Origin: Microbacterium sp. ACRRU
Lineage (GTDB): Bacteria > Actinomycetota > Actinomycetes > Actinomycetales > Microbacteriaceae
Length of the DNA stretch: 64,000 nucleotides
Reading direction: 5' to 3'
Assembly: GCF_022346945.1 (NCBI RefSeq)
Contig: NZ_JAKRNI010000001.1
Span: forward strand, 62,001-126,000
Part shown: in pieces, positions 50,632 to 60,658 of the stretch
How the letters are laid out: each line of letters opens with the position of its first letter
Position numbering within the stretch: position 1 is the stretch's first letter
The notes under the pieces: generated by a model
Told to the model about the DNA's origin: nothing
Seen by the model: only the letters and a program-made list of their open reading frames with translations
Database searches by the model: none
Position numbers and translations under genes: made by a program

Positions 50632-51807
50632 ATGCCGCTCGTCGACATCGTGCTGATCGTGCTGCTCGCACTCGCGCTCATCGTGGGCATCGCCCGCGGA
50701 TTCCTCGCCACGATCGGCTTCTTCGCGGGACTCGCGCTGGGCGGGATCGCCGCGTACTGGCTCATCCCTTACGTCGGGCAGTGGGTCACCGACCCCCTGT
50801 GGCGCGGTGCGGCCATCGTCGCGGCGGGCGTGCTTCTGCTGATGCTCGGCGCGGCCCTCGGGACCGCCGTGGGCAACGTCCTGCGCAGCGGCGTCGACCG
50901 CATCAAGCTGCGCGTGCCCGAGCGCCTGTTGGGCGGTGTCGTCAACCTGGCCGCGGCGGCGCTGGCCCTGTCGTTCTTCGCCGGTACCCTCACCACCGCC
51001 GGCGTACCGATCGTGTCGGCCGCCCTGGCGTCGTCGAACGTCGTCCGCACGATCGACCGGGTCACTCCCGACCCCGTCCGCGCCGCACTCGCCGAGCTGC
51101 GGGGAACGGTCTTCGCCGACGGGATCCCCCGCCTCGGCCAACTCATCCAGATCGGTCCGGTGCCCAGCGCGCCCGACATCGCGCTCGACGACCCCGCGCT
51201 CACCCGTGCCGCCCAGTCGGTCGCGCGCATCACGGGCACGGCGTACGCGTGCGGAGTTACGGCGAGCGGCTCCGGATTCGTCGTCGCGGACGATCGTGTC
51301 GTCACCAACGCCCACGTCGTCGCCGGTGTGGACGCCCCGCTCGTCGAGCTGCCGGGACGGGAAGCCATCGAGGGCCGCGTCGTGTACTTCGACCCGGTCG
51401 ACGACCTCGCCGTCATCGCCGTCGACGGGTTGGATGCCGCTGCCCTCCCGGTCGTGCCCGCGCTGTCCGTCGGGTCCGCCGCCGTCGTGCAGGGCTATCC
51501 CTACGGCGGCCCGTTCACGTCGGGAAACGCGCAGGTCCTCTCCACCGGTACCGTGCCGGTGCCGGACATCTACGGGGATCAGTCGGCACCGCGCGACATC
51601 TACGCGCTCGGCGCCGTCGTGCGCCCGGGCAATTCGGGCGGCCCCCTGCTGACCCCGGCAGGCGAGGTCGCCGGAGTGGTGTTCGCCCGTTCCGAGACCG
51701 ACGACGAGGTGGGCTACGCGATGACGCCCGCCGAACTCGACCCCGTACTGGCCCAACTGGGGTCGCTGTCGGCCCCCGTGGCATCCGGGAGCTGCACGCC
51801 GCGCTGA
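50632..51807 (+). CDS. marP: MarP-type membrane serine protease (CvpA-like helices plus trypsin-like domain)
   Basis: 391 residues. Four N-terminal membrane helices of the CvpA/colicin V type (about 4-22, 25-46, 58-80, 100-122) followed by a periplasmic trypsin-like domain. Catalytic triad His228 (VTNAHVVAG), Asp258 (DDLAVIAV), Ser335 (RPGNSGGPL). Two Cys (207 in AYACGV and the C-terminal GSCTPR) could form the disulfide known to activate mycobacterial MarP, which confers acid and oxidative resistance. AGGAGGTAGGG sits just before ATG 50632. Divergent from the NAD operon. Confidence 0.92.
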   Translation: MPLVDIVLIVLLALALIVGIARGFLATIGFFAGLALGGIAAYWLIPYVGQWVTDPLWRGAAIVAAGVLLLMLGAALGTAVGNVLRSGVDRIKLRVPERLLGGVVNLAAAALALSFFAGTLTTAGVPIVSAALASSNVVRTIDRVTPDPVRAALAELRGTVFADGIPRLGQLIQIGPVPSAPDIALDDPALTRAAQSVARITGTAYACGVTASGSGFVVADDRVVTNAHVVAGVDAPLVELPGREAIEGRVVYFDPVDDLAVIAVDGLDAAALPVVPALSVGSAAVVQGYPYGGPFTSGNAQVLSTGTVPVPDIYGDQSAPRDIYALGAVVRPGNSGGPLLTPAGEVAGVVFARSETDDEVGYAMTPAELDPVLAQLGSLSAPVASGSCTPR

Positions 51808-51839
51808 CGCCCTGGGCTGTGCGGGCGCGTCGCCTCGGT

Positions 51840-51845
51840 TATGCT
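51840..51845 (+). promoter_or_regulatory. -10 box (TATGCT) of the gcvTHP operon
   Basis: TATGCT lies about 33 bp before the first glycine aptamer; transcription should start near 51852 and include the whole riboswitch. Confidence 0.6.
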
Positions 51846-51877
51846 GGCGCCACAAGTCCACACCGGCCCCATGATCG

Positions 51878-52074
51878 ATGCGGGAGAGCTCCGGCGAACG
51901 CAGCCGGGCACCGAAGGAGCAAGCCTCCCCGCCAATCTCTCAGGTACGCGTACCGCCTCGATCGGGCCACTCTGGAAAGAGACCCGGATGCCAATGGCCG
52001 GGTCCGCCGACGGTGAAAGCCCGCGTCTTCCGACGCCCGGGTGAAACTCTCAGGTCCATGACAGAGGGGGAGTT
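51878..52074 (+). promoter_or_regulatory. Tandem glycine riboswitch controlling gcvT-gcvH-gcvP
   Basis: Two consecutive glycine aptamers. Aptamer 1 (about 51880-51944): GGGAGAGCTCC, CACCGAAGGAGCAAGCC, AATCTCTCAGG. Aptamer 2 (about 51965-52066): CTCTGGAAAGAG, CCGACGGTGAAAGCCC, GAAACTCTCAGGTCC, closing stem CTCTG/CAGAG. These are the canonical conserved cores. Glycine binding normally turns on the cleavage system. In the 55 nt after the aptamers, GAGTTCT (52070-52076) is fully complementary to AGAACTC (52115-52121), which ends directly at the gcvT ATG, suggesting a start-sequestering expression platform. This fills the 313-bp gap before gcvT. Confidence 0.93.
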
Positions 52075-52121
52075 CTCAGGCGCCGTCCGGCGTCTGTCCG
52101 TCCTCGCGAACGGCAGAACTC

Positions 52122-53309
52122 ATGACCGCTACCCCCGCTCCACCGCGCTCGTCGCCCTTGCACGATCGACACGAGGCCCTGGGCGCCTCGTTCACCGACT
52201 TCGGTGGTTGGAACATGCCCGTGCGCTACTCCAGCGATCTCGCGGAGCATCGCGCGGTGCGCGAGGCGGCCGGTCTGTTCGACATCTCCCACATGGCCGA
52301 GTTCTGGGTGCACGACGGGCGGGCGGCCGACTTCCTCGACTACGTGCTTGCCGGCCGCGTCTCCGCGATGAAGATCGGTAAGGCGAAGTACTCGCTCGTG
52401 CTGGCCGACAGCGGCGGGATCGTCGACGACGTCATCGTCTACCGCACGGGAGAGCAGTACTTCCTCGTGGTGGCCAACGCCGGCAACCGCGAGGCCGTCG
52501 CCGCCGCGTTCGACCGGGCGCGCGAGACCTGGCCCATCACGCAGGCCTTCCTCGATGGGCGCCCCGACGACGGCGACGATGCCGTGGTGCTCGGCGGGAG
52601 CCTCCCGCACGTCGAGGACGTCACCGACCAGATGGCCCTCATCGCCCTGCAGGGGCCGCGGGCGCGTGGCATCCTGTCGACGACCCCCGGCGTCGAGATC
52701 CTCGCCACGCCCCTCGACGAGCTCGGGTACTACGCGTGGACCGAGGGCACCTTCGAAGGCGCATCGCTGTTCGTCGCGCGGACCGGGTACACCGGCGAAG
52801 ACGGGTATGAGCTGCTCGTGCCGCTCGAGAAGGCCGGCGCCCTGTGGGACGCCCTGCTCGTCCGCGGTGCGGATGAGGGTCTCGTGCCGTGCGGGCTCGC
52901 GGCTCGCGACACGCTGCGGCTGGAAGCCGGCATGCCGCTCTACGGACACGAGCTCTCGCGCGACATCACCCCGGCGCAGGCCGGTCTCGGTCGTGTCGTC
53001 GCCGTCGACAAACCGGCGTTCGTCGGCAAGGACGGGCTGTCGTCGGGTCCCGCCGACGCCCCCGTTCTCGTGGGGCTCGCCTCCGAAGGCAAGCGCGCGG
53101 GCCGCGCCGGCTACGCGGTGCTGCGCAGCGACGAGGTCGTCGGCGAGATCACCAGCGGCGCCCTCAGCCCGACCCTCGGCCATCCCGTGGCGATGGCCTA
53201 TGTCTCCCCGGCTGCGGCCGCGCCCGGCACCACCCTGACCATCGACGTACGCGGCACACGCATTCCCGCGACCGTCACCGCCCTTCCCTTCTACCGGAGG
53301 AACGTATGA
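52122..53309 (+). CDS. gcvT: Glycine cleavage system T protein (aminomethyltransferase)
   Basis: 395 residues. Transfers the methylene group from the lipoyl-bound aminomethyl of GcvH to tetrahydrofolate, releasing ammonia. [25 protein letters not shown] start, [13 protein letters not shown] with catalytic Asp, [50 protein letters not shown] and [12 protein letters not shown] are diagnostic. Translation may be governed by the riboswitch since a complementary segment ends at its ATG; no strong ribosome binding site is seen. Stop overlaps gcvH by 4 nt. Confidence 0.96.
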   Translation: MTATPAPPRSSPLHDRHEALGASFTDFGGWNMPVRYSSDLAEHRAVREAAGLFDISHMAEFWVHDGRAADFLDYVLAGRVSAMKIGKAKYSLVLADSGGIVDDVIVYRTGEQYFLVVANAGNREAVAAAFDRARETWPITQAFLDGRPDDGDDAVVLGGSLPHVEDVTDQMALIALQGPRARGILSTTPGVEILATPLDELGYYAWTEGTFEGASLFVARTGYTGEDGYELLVPLEKAGALWDALLVRGADEGLVPCGLAARDTLRLEAGMPLYGHELSRDITPAQAGLGRVVAVDKPAFVGKDGLSSGPADAPVLVGLASEGKRAGRAGYAVLRSDEVVGEITSGALSPTLGHPVAMAYVSPAAAAPGTTLTIDVRGTRIPATVTALPFYRRNV

Positions 53310-53680
53310 CCGACCTGAACGCCCTCAGCTACACCTCCGAGCACGAGTGGATCGCCGTCGACGGCGACGTGGCCACCGTGGGGATCACCGACTTCGCGGC
53401 CGAGAAGCTCGGCGACGTCGTGTTCGTCGACCTTCCCGCCGCAGACTCCGCGGTCACCGCGGGAGACGTCTGCGGCGAGATCGAATCCACCAAGTCGGTC
53501 GGTGAGCTTTACGCCCCGCTCGACGGCACCGTCGTCGAGGTCAACGACGCCGTCGTCGACGACCCCTCCCTCGTCAACGCCGACCCGTTCGGCGAAGGCT
53601 GGCTCGTGAAGATCCGCCTCGGCGGCGACCTTCCCGGCGACCTCCTCGACCGCGCTGCGTACGAGGACCTCACCGCATGA
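53306..53680 (+). CDS. gcvH: Glycine cleavage system H protein
   Basis: 124 residues. Lipoyl carrier shuttling the aminomethyl group between GcvP, GcvT and the lipoamide dehydrogenase. [36 protein letters not shown] start; lipoylation Lys63 in [14 protein letters not shown]; ending [21 protein letters not shown] eight bases before ATG 53306. Overlaps both neighbours by 4 nt (ATGA), giving tight coupling in the expected T-H-P order. Confidence 0.96.
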   Translation: MTDLNALSYTSEHEWIAVDGDVATVGITDFAAEKLGDVVFVDLPAADSAVTAGDVCGEIESTKSVGELYAPLDGTVVEVNDAVVDDPSLVNADPFGEGWLVKIRLGGDLPGDLLDRAAYEDLTA

Positions 53681-56556
53681 GCCTGAGCACCGCCCCCCGA
53701 ACGGATGCCACGGCGCCCGCCGCCTTCGCCGACCGCCACATCGGCATCGGCGCCTCGGACCGCGCCCGCATGCTCGAGGTCGTCGGCTACGACAGCGTCG
53801 AGCACCTCGTCGAGACCGCCGTTCCGGCATCCATCCACGTCCGTCCCCGCGCGACCAGCGATCTGCCGCCCGCCGCCACCGAGGCCGAGGCGCTCGCGGA
53901 ACTGCGCGAGCTCGCCTCCGCGAACCGGTCGGCGCGACCCATGATCGGTCTGGGCTACTACGACACGTTCACGCCGTCGGTGATCCAACGCAACGTCCTC
54001 GAGAACCCCTCCTGGTACACCGCGTACACGCCGTATCAGCCCGAGATCTCCCAGGGGCGGCTCGAAGCGCTGATCAACTTCCAGACGATGGTCACCGACC
54101 TCACGGGACTCGCGACCGCCAACGCCTCGATGCTCGACGAGTCCACGGCGGTGGTCGAGGGCATGCTCGTCGCGCGCCGCGCCTCCAGGGCCAAGACCGA
54201 CGTCTTCCTCGTCGACGCCGACGCGCTCCCGCAGACCAAAGCGCTGCTCGTCCACCGCGCCGCCGCCGTCGGTATCCGGATCGTCGAGACCTCTTTCGAG
54301 GGGGAGGTGCCCGAGTGCTTCGGCGCCTTCGTGCAGTACCCCGGGGCGACGGGGCGCGTCTGGGACTTCTCGGATGTCGCCACGGCCGTGCACGCCCACG
54401 GCGGACTGGTCGTCGCCGCGGCCGACCTCCTGGCGCTCACGCTGTTGCGCTCGCCGGGCGCCCTCGGCGCCGACGTGGCCGTGGGCACGACTCAGCGCTT
54501 CGGCGTACCCCTGGGCTTCGGGGGGCCGCACGCCGGTTACATGGCCGTGCGCGGAGGGCTCGAGCGCCAGCTGCCGGGGCGCCTCGTCGGAGTGTCGGTG
54601 GATGCCGCGGGCAACCCCGCCTACCGTCTCTCCCTGCAGACGCGGGAGCAGCACATCCGCCGCGAGAAGGCCACGTCCAACATCTGCACCGCGCAGGTTC
54701 TGCTCGCCGTGATGGCCGCGATGTACGCCGTCTACCACGGACCCGACGGGTTGCGGGCGATCGCGACCCGCGTCGCTCGGACCGCCGACGCCTTGGCATC
54801 CGCTCTCGTCGCGTACGACCTGCACCTCGCCGCGGACGCGTTCTTCGACACCGTCCGCGTGCGTGTGCCCGGCCGGGCACAGGACGTCGTCGATCGCGCG
54901 CGGGAGCGGGGCTATCAGCTGCTGTGGGTCGACGACGCCACGGTGGGCGTCTCGGTCGACGAGACGACGACGGATGCCGATGTCGCCGCGATCGTGGCAT
55001 CCTTCGGGCTGCCGGCGGCTGAACTGCCGGAAGGCGAGGCGCTGCGCGCCGTGCCGGAGCGACTGCACCGCGAGGACGCCTACCTCACGCATCCCGTGTT
55101 CCACGCGCACCGCAGTGAGACGGCGATGATGCGCTACCTCAAGACGCTCGCCGACCGCGACTACGCGCTCGACCGGGGCATGATCCCGCTCGGCTCGTGC
55201 ACCATGAAGCTGAACGCCGCGACCGAGATGGCCGCCGTGTCGTGGCCGGAGTTCTCGCGGGTGCACCCCTTTGCGCCCGAGGCCGACGTGCACGGCTACC
55301 TGGCGATGATCGAGCAGCTCGAACGCTGGCTCGCCGAGGTCACCGGTTACGACGCGGTGTCGTTGCAGCCCAACGCGGGATCGCAGGGCGAGCTCGCGGG
55401 TCTCCTCGCGATCCGCGGCTACCACCGTGCGAACGGTGACACGGAGCGCACGGTCTGTCTCATCCCCTCGTCGGCGCACGGCACCAACGCGGCCTCCGCG
55501 ATCCTCGCGGGGATGCGCGTGGTCGTCGTCGCGTGCGACGAGGCCGGAAACGTCGATCTCGACGACCTGCGCGCCAAGATCGCGCAGCACGCCGACGCCC
55601 TGGCCGCCCTCATGATCACGTACCCGTCGACGCACGGGGTGTACGAGCACGACGTGCTCGAGATCACGCAGGCCGTGCACGACGCCGGTGGTCAGGTGTA
55701 CGTCGATGGCGCGAACCTCAACGCGCTGCTGGGCTTCGCCCGTTTCGGCGACCTGGGGGGCGACGTGTCGCACCTCAACCTCCACAAGACGTTCGCGATC
55801 CCGCACGGCGGTGGCGGTCCCGGCGTCGGACCCGTGGCGGCGAAGGCGCATCTCGCGCCGTATCTGCCGTCGCACCCGTTCTCGCAGCGCGCCGATCACG
55901 CCGGCGGCGTGTTCGACGGTGGACCGGTGTCGGCCGCGCCGCACGGGTCGGCCGGCATCCTGCCCATCTCGTGGGCGTACGTGCGCATGATGGGTGCGGA
56001 AGGGCTGCGCCAGGCCACCGCGGCCGCCGTGCTGTCGGCGAACTACATCGCCGCGCGCCTGCGCGCGCACTACCCGGTGCTGTACGCCGGGGAGGGGGGA
56101 CTCGTCGCGCACGAGTGCATCCTCGACCTGCGTCCGCTCAAGGAGCAGACCGGGATCACGGTCGACGACGTCGCCAAGCGGCTCATCGATTACGGCTTCC
56201 ACGCACCGACCATGTCGTTCCCGGTCGCGGGCACCCTCATGGTGGAGCCGACCGAGAGCGAGGACCTCGCGGAGCTCGACCGGTTCGTGGATGCCATGAT
56301 CGCGATCAAGAACGAGGCGCTCGCGGTGGCGGCGGGGGAGTGGCCGGCCGACGACAACCCGCTCGTGAACGCCCCGCACACCGCGGAGACCGCGGTCGCG
56401 AACGACTGGACACACCCGTACTCCCGGGAGACGGCGGTGTACCCGCAGCGCTCTCTGGTGCGCGGGAAGTACTGGCCGCCCGTGCGCCGCATCGACCAGG
56501 CCTACGGCGACCGCAACCTGGTGTGCTCCTGCCCGCCACCGGAAGCGTTCGCCTGA
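53677..56556 (+). CDS. gcvP: Glycine dehydrogenase (decarboxylating), P protein, single-chain form
   Basis: 959 residues, the fused homodimeric form. Decarboxylates glycine with PLP and loads the aminomethyl group on Gcv[22 protein letters not shown] start, [50 protein letters not shown] split over residues 88-138, [15 protein letters not shown] [14 protein letters not shown], and PLP Lys704 in [17 protein letters not shown]-terminal NPLVNAPHT and [20 protein letters not shown] are typical. The partner lipoamide dehydrogenase is not in the window. A strong terminator follows. Confidence 0.97.
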   Translation: MSLSTAPRTDATAPAAFADRHIGIGASDRARMLEVVGYDSVEHLVETAVPASIHVRPRATSDLPPAATEAEALAELRELASANRSARPMIGLGYYDTFTPSVIQRNVLENPSWYTAYTPYQPEISQGRLEALINFQTMVTDLTGLATANASMLDESTAVVEGMLVARRASRAKTDVFLVDADALPQTKALLVHRAAAVGIRIVETSFEGEVPECFGAFVQYPGATGRVWDFSDVATAVHAHGGLVVAAADLLALTLLRSPGALGADVAVGTTQRFGVPLGFGGPHAGYMAVRGGLERQLPGRLVGVSVDAAGNPAYRLSLQTREQHIRREKATSNICTAQVLLAVMAAMYAVYHGPDGLRAIATRVARTADALASALVAYDLHLAADAFFDTVRVRVPGRAQDVVDRARERGYQLLWVDDATVGVSVDETTTDADVAAIVASFGLPAAELPEGEALRAVPERLHREDAYLTHPVFHAHRSETAMMRYLKTLADRDYALDRGMIPLGSCTMKLNAATEMAAVSWPEFSRVHPFAPEADVHGYLAMIEQLERWLAEVTGYDAVSLQPNAGSQGELAGLLAIRGYHRANGDTERTVCLIPSSAHGTNAASAILAGMRVVVVACDEAGNVDLDDLRAKIAQHADALAALMITYPSTHGVYEHDVLEITQAVHDAGGQVYVDGANLNALLGFARFGDLGGDVSHLNLHKTFAIPHGGGGPGVGPVAAKAHLAPYLPSHPFSQRADHAGGVFDGGPVSAAPHGSAGILPISWAYVRMMGAEGLRQATAAAVLSANYIAARLRAHYPVLYAGEGGLVAHECILDLRPLKEQTGITVDDVAKRLIDYGFHAPTMSFPVAGTLMVEPTESEDLAELDRFVDAMIAIKNEALAVAAGEWPADDNPLVNAPHTAETAVANDWTHPYSRETAVYPQRSLVRGKYWPPVRRIDQAYGDRNLVCSCPPPEAFA

Positions 56557-56615
56557 CCCGGACCTCGTGCCGTGTCGGTGCCCGAGCCCGGGCGCGTCTG
56601 CGCGAGACCGCATCC

Positions 56616-56656
56616 CGCTGACATCCCCTGCGCAGTATGCGCGGGGGATGTCAGCG
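56616..56656. terminator. Terminator after gcvP, also convergent gene
   Basis: Perfect 13-bp stem CGCTGACATCCCC / GGGGATGTCAGCG with inner GCGCA/TGCGC pairing; it ends 10 bp before the stop of the minus-strand neighbour. Confidence 0.85.
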
Positions 56657-56666
56657 CAACGACGTC

Positions 56667-57632
56667 TCACGTGCCCTGACCGCCGGGCCGGAGGAGACGC
56701 GAGAGCGATGCCAAGGCTCCGAGATCGGGGACGGTTTCGGGAACCAGACCGACGCCGACAAGGATCTCGCGCAGCGCCGACGGGTGCGCCAGATCGTCCC
56801 AGGACCAGTGCACGACCGTTCGGGCGCCGCGTCGCCGCAAGCGGCGATCGCGCTCCTCTCGGGCGAGCGACGTGCGCGCCGGATCGCCGCATCGGCCGTC
56901 GTACGTCAGATGTCCGTCGGCTTCTCCGGCGATCCGCGCACGGTCCCACCAGAAGTCCGTACGGTCGGCGTCGCCGGGAGGGCCGATCCACCGTTGCAGC
57001 TCGGGCGCGGGGAATCCGCTCCATTCGATCGCGGCACGGCTGACCGATTCCCACGCCGACTCTGCGTCGCCGTCCGCACGTGCCAGGGCCCACCGTGCGT
57101 GCCGACGGCCGCGACCAGAGGCGCGCTCCTCGTTCACCGCGGCGAGCACCGCTGCACTCAGCCGTGGATCCTGGCGCACCGCGGCATCCGCCACCGCGAG
57201 TGCCGCTGCCGGGTGTCGGAATCGCGCCACGTCGACGCACGTATCGACCATGGATGTCAGCCGGATGCCCTGCACTTCCTCGACCACGCGATCGTCGTGG
57301 GCGCTGGTGTGCAGCCGTGCTCGCGCCACGCGTCGCGACTTGGACGTGTCGGGACAGAGCACGTGCACGGCATCCAGAGATCCGACGATCGGCAGCCCCC
57401 ACAGCAGTGCCGCGGATTCCCGGTAGATCACGGCATCCGGATGCCGAAGGAGATGCGCGTGGATCCGCGCGAGATCGCGGTCCCACCGGGAGAGGCCCCT
57501 CCAGGCGGCGCTGTCGACGTACACGCCGCGGGCGACGGGTTCCACGTCTCCCCGCCGCACGCTGCGGGTCGAGTGGGTCAGTGCGGCGGCGGGGATCAGG
57601 GGCAGGGGAGAGGGGCGCAGGGTCCGAAGCAC
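56667..57632 (-). CDS. Hypothetical protein, AbiEi-antitoxin-like N-terminus and DUF559-like nuclease-fold C-terminus
   Basis: 321 residues from GTG 57632. The N-terminal part (RRGDVEPVARGVYVD, SAALLWGLPIVG, VVEEVQGIRLTSMVDTCVDVARF) resembles the AbiEi-type winged-helix and transcription-like domain common in actinobacterial hypotheticals; the C-terminal part (DFWWDRARIAGEADGHLTYDG, RRRGARTVVHWSWDDL) looks like a DUF559/very-short-patch-repair-like nuclease fold with Asp and Glu but no evident final Lys. No toxin partner is adjacent. The frame is open to an ATG at 57842, but the extra 70 residues are Pro-rich and unconserved. Function not known. Confidence 0.65.
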   Translation of the reverse strand: MLRTLRPSPLPLIPAAALTHSTRSVRRGDVEPVARGVYVDSAAWRGLSRWDRDLARIHAHLLRHPDAVIYRESAALLWGLPIVGSLDAVHVLCPDTSKSRRVARARLHTSAHDDRVVEEVQGIRLTSMVDTCVDVARFRHPAAALAVADAAVRQDPRLSAAVLAAVNEERASGRGRRHARWALARADGDAESAWESVSRAAIEWSGFPAPELQRWIGPPGDADRTDFWWDRARIAGEADGHLTYDGRCGDPARTSLAREERDRRLRRRGARTVVHWSWDDLAHPSALREILVGVGLVPETVPDLGALASLSRLLRPGGQGT

Positions 57633-57869
57633 GGCCCCAGGCTGTGGGATCCGGCTACCGCGTCCGCTCTCTTCCACAGTTCCGGCTTCGGTACCGGCCG
57701 CATGGGGAGGAGGGGCCGCCACTGTCCGAGGCGGCCGAAACCGGATCCGGCCGACATCCCTGACGCCCAGCGCGGAGCGGATGTCGTCGCGATGAAGTCT
57801 CGTGGATGCCACGCGCCCGAACGCCGGGAGGGGCGGCGGCACTCAGGGGAACCCACAGGCTCTATTGGA

Positions 57870-57875
57870 TAGGGT
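57870..57875 (+). promoter_or_regulatory. -10 box (TAGGGT) of leaderless binding-protein transcript
   Basis: TAGGGT ends 6 nt before GTG 57882; no ribosome binding site lies between. Confidence 0.5.
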
Positions 57876-57881
57876 GCCCCT

Positions 57882-59618
57882 GTGCACCTCGGGCAGTACC
57901 AGCGAACCTCGACAACGCGCCGCCGCTTCGCCAGGCTGGCCGCCCTGGCCGCGGCCGCGGCCGTCGCCCTGACGGGCTGCACGGCTCCGGAGCCCGCGCC
58001 GGCGGAGGAGCCTCCGGCCCCCACGACGCTCACCGTCGGCGTGGTGGGAGAGCCTACGAGCTTCAACTCCGCCTCGGCCCACGGCAACACCCCCGCGAAC
58101 CGCGCCGTATCGGCGTTCATCGACGAACACCTCGGTTCGCTCGACGGCACCCTGCAGGTCGTACCGAACGACGGGCTCGGCCGCATCACGCGCATCGAGG
58201 GCGACCCTCTCACGGTGAGCTACGAATTGTTCCCCGATCGGGTGTGGTCGGACGGAACCCCGATCACCCTCGACGATCTCCTGTTCGGCTGGGCCGTGTC
58301 GTCGCACTACTTCGATGACGCGACCTACGACGAGACGGGGGCCGTCGTCTCGGGCACGCGCTACTTCGAGACCTCAGAAACGGAGGACCCGAACGCGCAA
58401 ACCTCTCGCCCTCTGCTCGACCGTGCCTCCGACACGCTGACCCTCACGTACGACGAGCCCTTCGCCGACTGGAACCGCCAGTGGCTGCTCGACCGGCCGG
58501 TGCACATCGTCGCCGCCCAGGCCGGGGTGAGCGTCCGCGACCTCATCACGGCGATCCTCACCACGCCCGAGGGTGACCCGGCGGCCCCCGTCGCCCCCAA
58601 CCCGGTGCTGGCGGCCGCCGCCGCCGCGTGGAACACCGGCTTCGATGCCGCCGCGGACGGAGCGCTCGATCCGGCGAAGGCGGTCGCGTCGGGACCATGG
58701 ACGGTCGGCGAGGCCACGCCGTCGTCGATCACCCTCGTCCGCCGCGATGACTACCAGGGCGGGCACTACCCGGGTCTGGAGGGTCTCACTCTGCGCTTCT
58801 TCCCCGACCGTGCGGCGCAGGTGGCGGCGGTGGCGGCCGGCGAGGTCGACGTTGCGAACATCGGAGATCCGGATGCCGCCGACCTGGAGGCCCTGGCCGA
58901 CGCCGGTGTGTCCGTGCTCACCGGCCCGACGGCGCAGACGCTGCAGCTGCGGTTCGCCGCCGACACCCCGGACGCGCTCCGCCAGGCCCTGACGCTGTCC
59001 CTCGATCGGGAGGCGATCGTCACGGACGCGCTGGGGGAGGAGCGAGACGACGCGCGCCCTCTGCAGTCGTTCCTGTCCTCGCCCGCGACCGGCCAGACCT
59101 ACGCCGACCTCATCGCGGGCAACGGCGCACCCGGCACGGGGGCAGACCCCGGCGCCGCACGCGCGGCCCTCGAGGATCGACCGGCTGTCCTGCGCGTCGC
59201 GCACGACCCGACCGACGAGATCGCGCGGGCCGTCTTCGCTCAGATGATCACCATGGGCGCCGAGGCGGGTATCGCGGTGCGCGCCGCGGCCGCCAATGAG
59301 GTCCCGGATGCCACCCTCGCCTGGGTGGGCGAAGACGAGAGCCTCTACCGCTCGGCGCGCGACCGCCTGGCCGAGGGGGTCACCACGGCCGAAGCGGAGC
59401 AGACCTTCGAGCAGATGACGCGCGACACGGATCCGGTCGACGTTCTCGAGCGGGCCAAAGAGATCGACCGGGCGCTGTTCGCCTCGTACGCCGGTATTCC
59501 GCTTCTGGAACGGACGGGCGCGATCGCCGTGGCCGAGGGCGTCGGGGGAGTGACCTACACCTCGGAGCCGGACGGCATCCCGCCGTCGTTCTGGACCTGG
59601 TCCGCGCCCACCCGCTGA
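57882..59618 (+). CDS. ABC transporter substrate-binding lipoprotein, family 5 (peptide/oligopeptide type)
   Basis: 578 residues. Lipoprotein signal (RRRFARLAALAAAAAVALTGC, lipid Cys33), then a two-lobe SBP_bac_5 domain: LTVGVVGEPTSFN, WSDGTPITLDDLLFGW, GPWTVGEATPSSITLVRRDDYQGG, LRFFPDRAAQVAAVAAGEVDVANI and LRQALTLSLDREAIV. Binds peptides or similar solutes outside the membrane. It differs clearly from the second binding protein at 60659 and is separated from the permeases by a CPBP gene, so it may feed the same importer or another one. Confidence 0.9.
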   Translation: MHLGQYQRTSTTRRRFARLAALAAAAAVALTGCTAPEPAPAEEPPAPTTLTVGVVGEPTSFNSASAHGNTPANRAVSAFIDEHLGSLDGTLQVVPNDGLGRITRIEGDPLTVSYELFPDRVWSDGTPITLDDLLFGWAVSSHYFDDATYDETGAVVSGTRYFETSETEDPNAQTSRPLLDRASDTLTLTYDEPFADWNRQWLLDRPVHIVAAQAGVSVRDLITAILTTPEGDPAAPVAPNPVLAAAAAAWNTGFDAAADGALDPAKAVASGPWTVGEATPSSITLVRRDDYQGGHYPGLEGLTLRFFPDRAAQVAAVAAGEVDVANIGDPDAADLEALADAGVSVLTGPTAQTLQLRFAADTPDALRQALTLSLDREAIVTDALGEERDDARPLQSFLSSPATGQTYADLIAGNGAPGTGADPGAARAALEDRPAVLRVAHDPTDEIARAVFAQMITMGAEAGIAVRAAAANEVPDATLAWVGEDESLYRSARDRLAEGVTTAEAEQTFEQMTRDTDPVDVLERAKEIDRALFASYAGIPLLERTGAIAVAEGVGGVTYTSEPDGIPPSFWTWSAPTR

Positions 59619-59637
59619 CCCTCGGCCATCGGGGCCG

Positions 59638-60495
59638 TCACGTGCCGGGCGTGGTCGTCGGGGTGGGTGTGGGAATTGGGGGCGCGAACACACCGGGCCA
59701 CCACGCCGCCGCGAGCGGGTAGCCGACGAAGGCGACGACATCGATGAGCGTGTGCGCCACGACCAGAGGCATGACACGCCCCCATCGCTTGTAACACCAC
59801 CCGAAGACGAGGCCCATCACCACGTTGCCGAGGGCCGACGGCCAGCCCTGATAAAGGTGGTAGCTGCCGCGGAGCAGAGCGGTCGAGACGATGATCCACG
59901 TCCACGACCACCCGAGGCGGCGTAACCGGTCGAAGACGTACCCGAGGAAGATGACCTCCTCGGTGAGGCCGGCGCGCAGCGCGGCGAGGACCAGTAGCGC
60001 GATCACCCACCACGACGAATCCAGCGGCGCGGGCACGACCGTGATGCTCTGTCCGAGGAGTCGGCCGACCGCATACACGCCGATGCCGGGAACCCCGATG
60101 AGCGCCACCAACGCGACACCGCGCAATACATCCGAACCGGTACGGCGGAAATCCAAGCCGATTCGGTGGAGCGCGTTCTTCCCCGGTTCCCACAACAGAA
60201 ACAGCGCGAGAGCCACGAGGGCGAGCGAGAAGAAGATGTCGAGGAACTGGTAGAGCGCGTCCCAGAACGGCTCCGCGCTGCGCGACGGATTGAGCTGCGC
60301 TTGCTGTTGCGAGATCGGTCCCCGCGTCGCGGCGCGAAGGAAGGAGACGACCGAGTAGATGGCCGACTGTCCGACGCTCACCAGCAGGACGAGTGCGATC
60401 TCCCAGATCAAGCGATGGCGCGCATAACGGTCGGAGCGGTCGAGAGGCGCAGGAAAAGCGCCGCCAGTTCTGGGCGGCGAATCACTTTGCCACAT
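59638..60495 (-). CDS. CPBP family intramembrane metalloprotease
   Basis: 285 residues, about seven membrane helices. The CPBP/Abi motifs are present: Glu-Glu in GLTEEVIFLGYVFDRLRRLG, His in SYHLYQGWPSALGNVVMGLVFG, and His in MPLVVAHTLIDVVAFVGY. The first motif has Gly in place of the usual Arg (EExxxR). Members cleave prenylated or membrane substrates, or protect against bacteriocins. I start at ATG 60495, which has GGGAGG 6-11 bp upstream; an ATG at 60558 would add 21 residues containing a rare TTA codon. C-terminus is a Pro/Thr tail. Confidence 0.85.
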   Translation of the reverse strand: MWQSDSPPRTGGAFPAPLDRSDRYARHRLIWEIALVLLVSVGQSAIYSVVSFLRAATRGPISQQQAQLNPSRSAEPFWDALYQFLDIFFSLALVALALFLLWEPGKNALHRIGLDFRRTGSDVLRGVALVALIGVPGIGVYAVGRLLGQSITVVPAPLDSSWWVIALLVLAALRAGLTEEVIFLGYVFDRLRRLGWSWTWIIVSTALLRGSYHLYQGWPSALGNVVMGLVFGWCYKRWGRVMPLVVAHTLIDVVAFVGYPLAAAWWPGVFAPPIPTPTPTTTPGT

Positions 60496-60658
60496 CCGCG
60501 GCCTCCCGAGTAAATCCTTTGTAACGGTTCTGCCTCCAATTGGAAGCACGTCGTTCATGTTGCCTAGGGTGTTCCTATCCTGCCCCCCGGAGCCGTGCGA
60601 TTCCGCACGACCCGTGTAAACGCTCCGGACGGGCCTCATTCCCTTCCCTGGAGGAACT

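Noticed and set aside
53509..57486. Very long minus-strand open frame (over 1300 codons) opposite gcvH and gcvP
   Set aside because: GC-rich third positions of gcvP remove stops on the other strand. The translation is Arg/His/Val-rich and unrelated to any family, while gcvHP are unmistakable.
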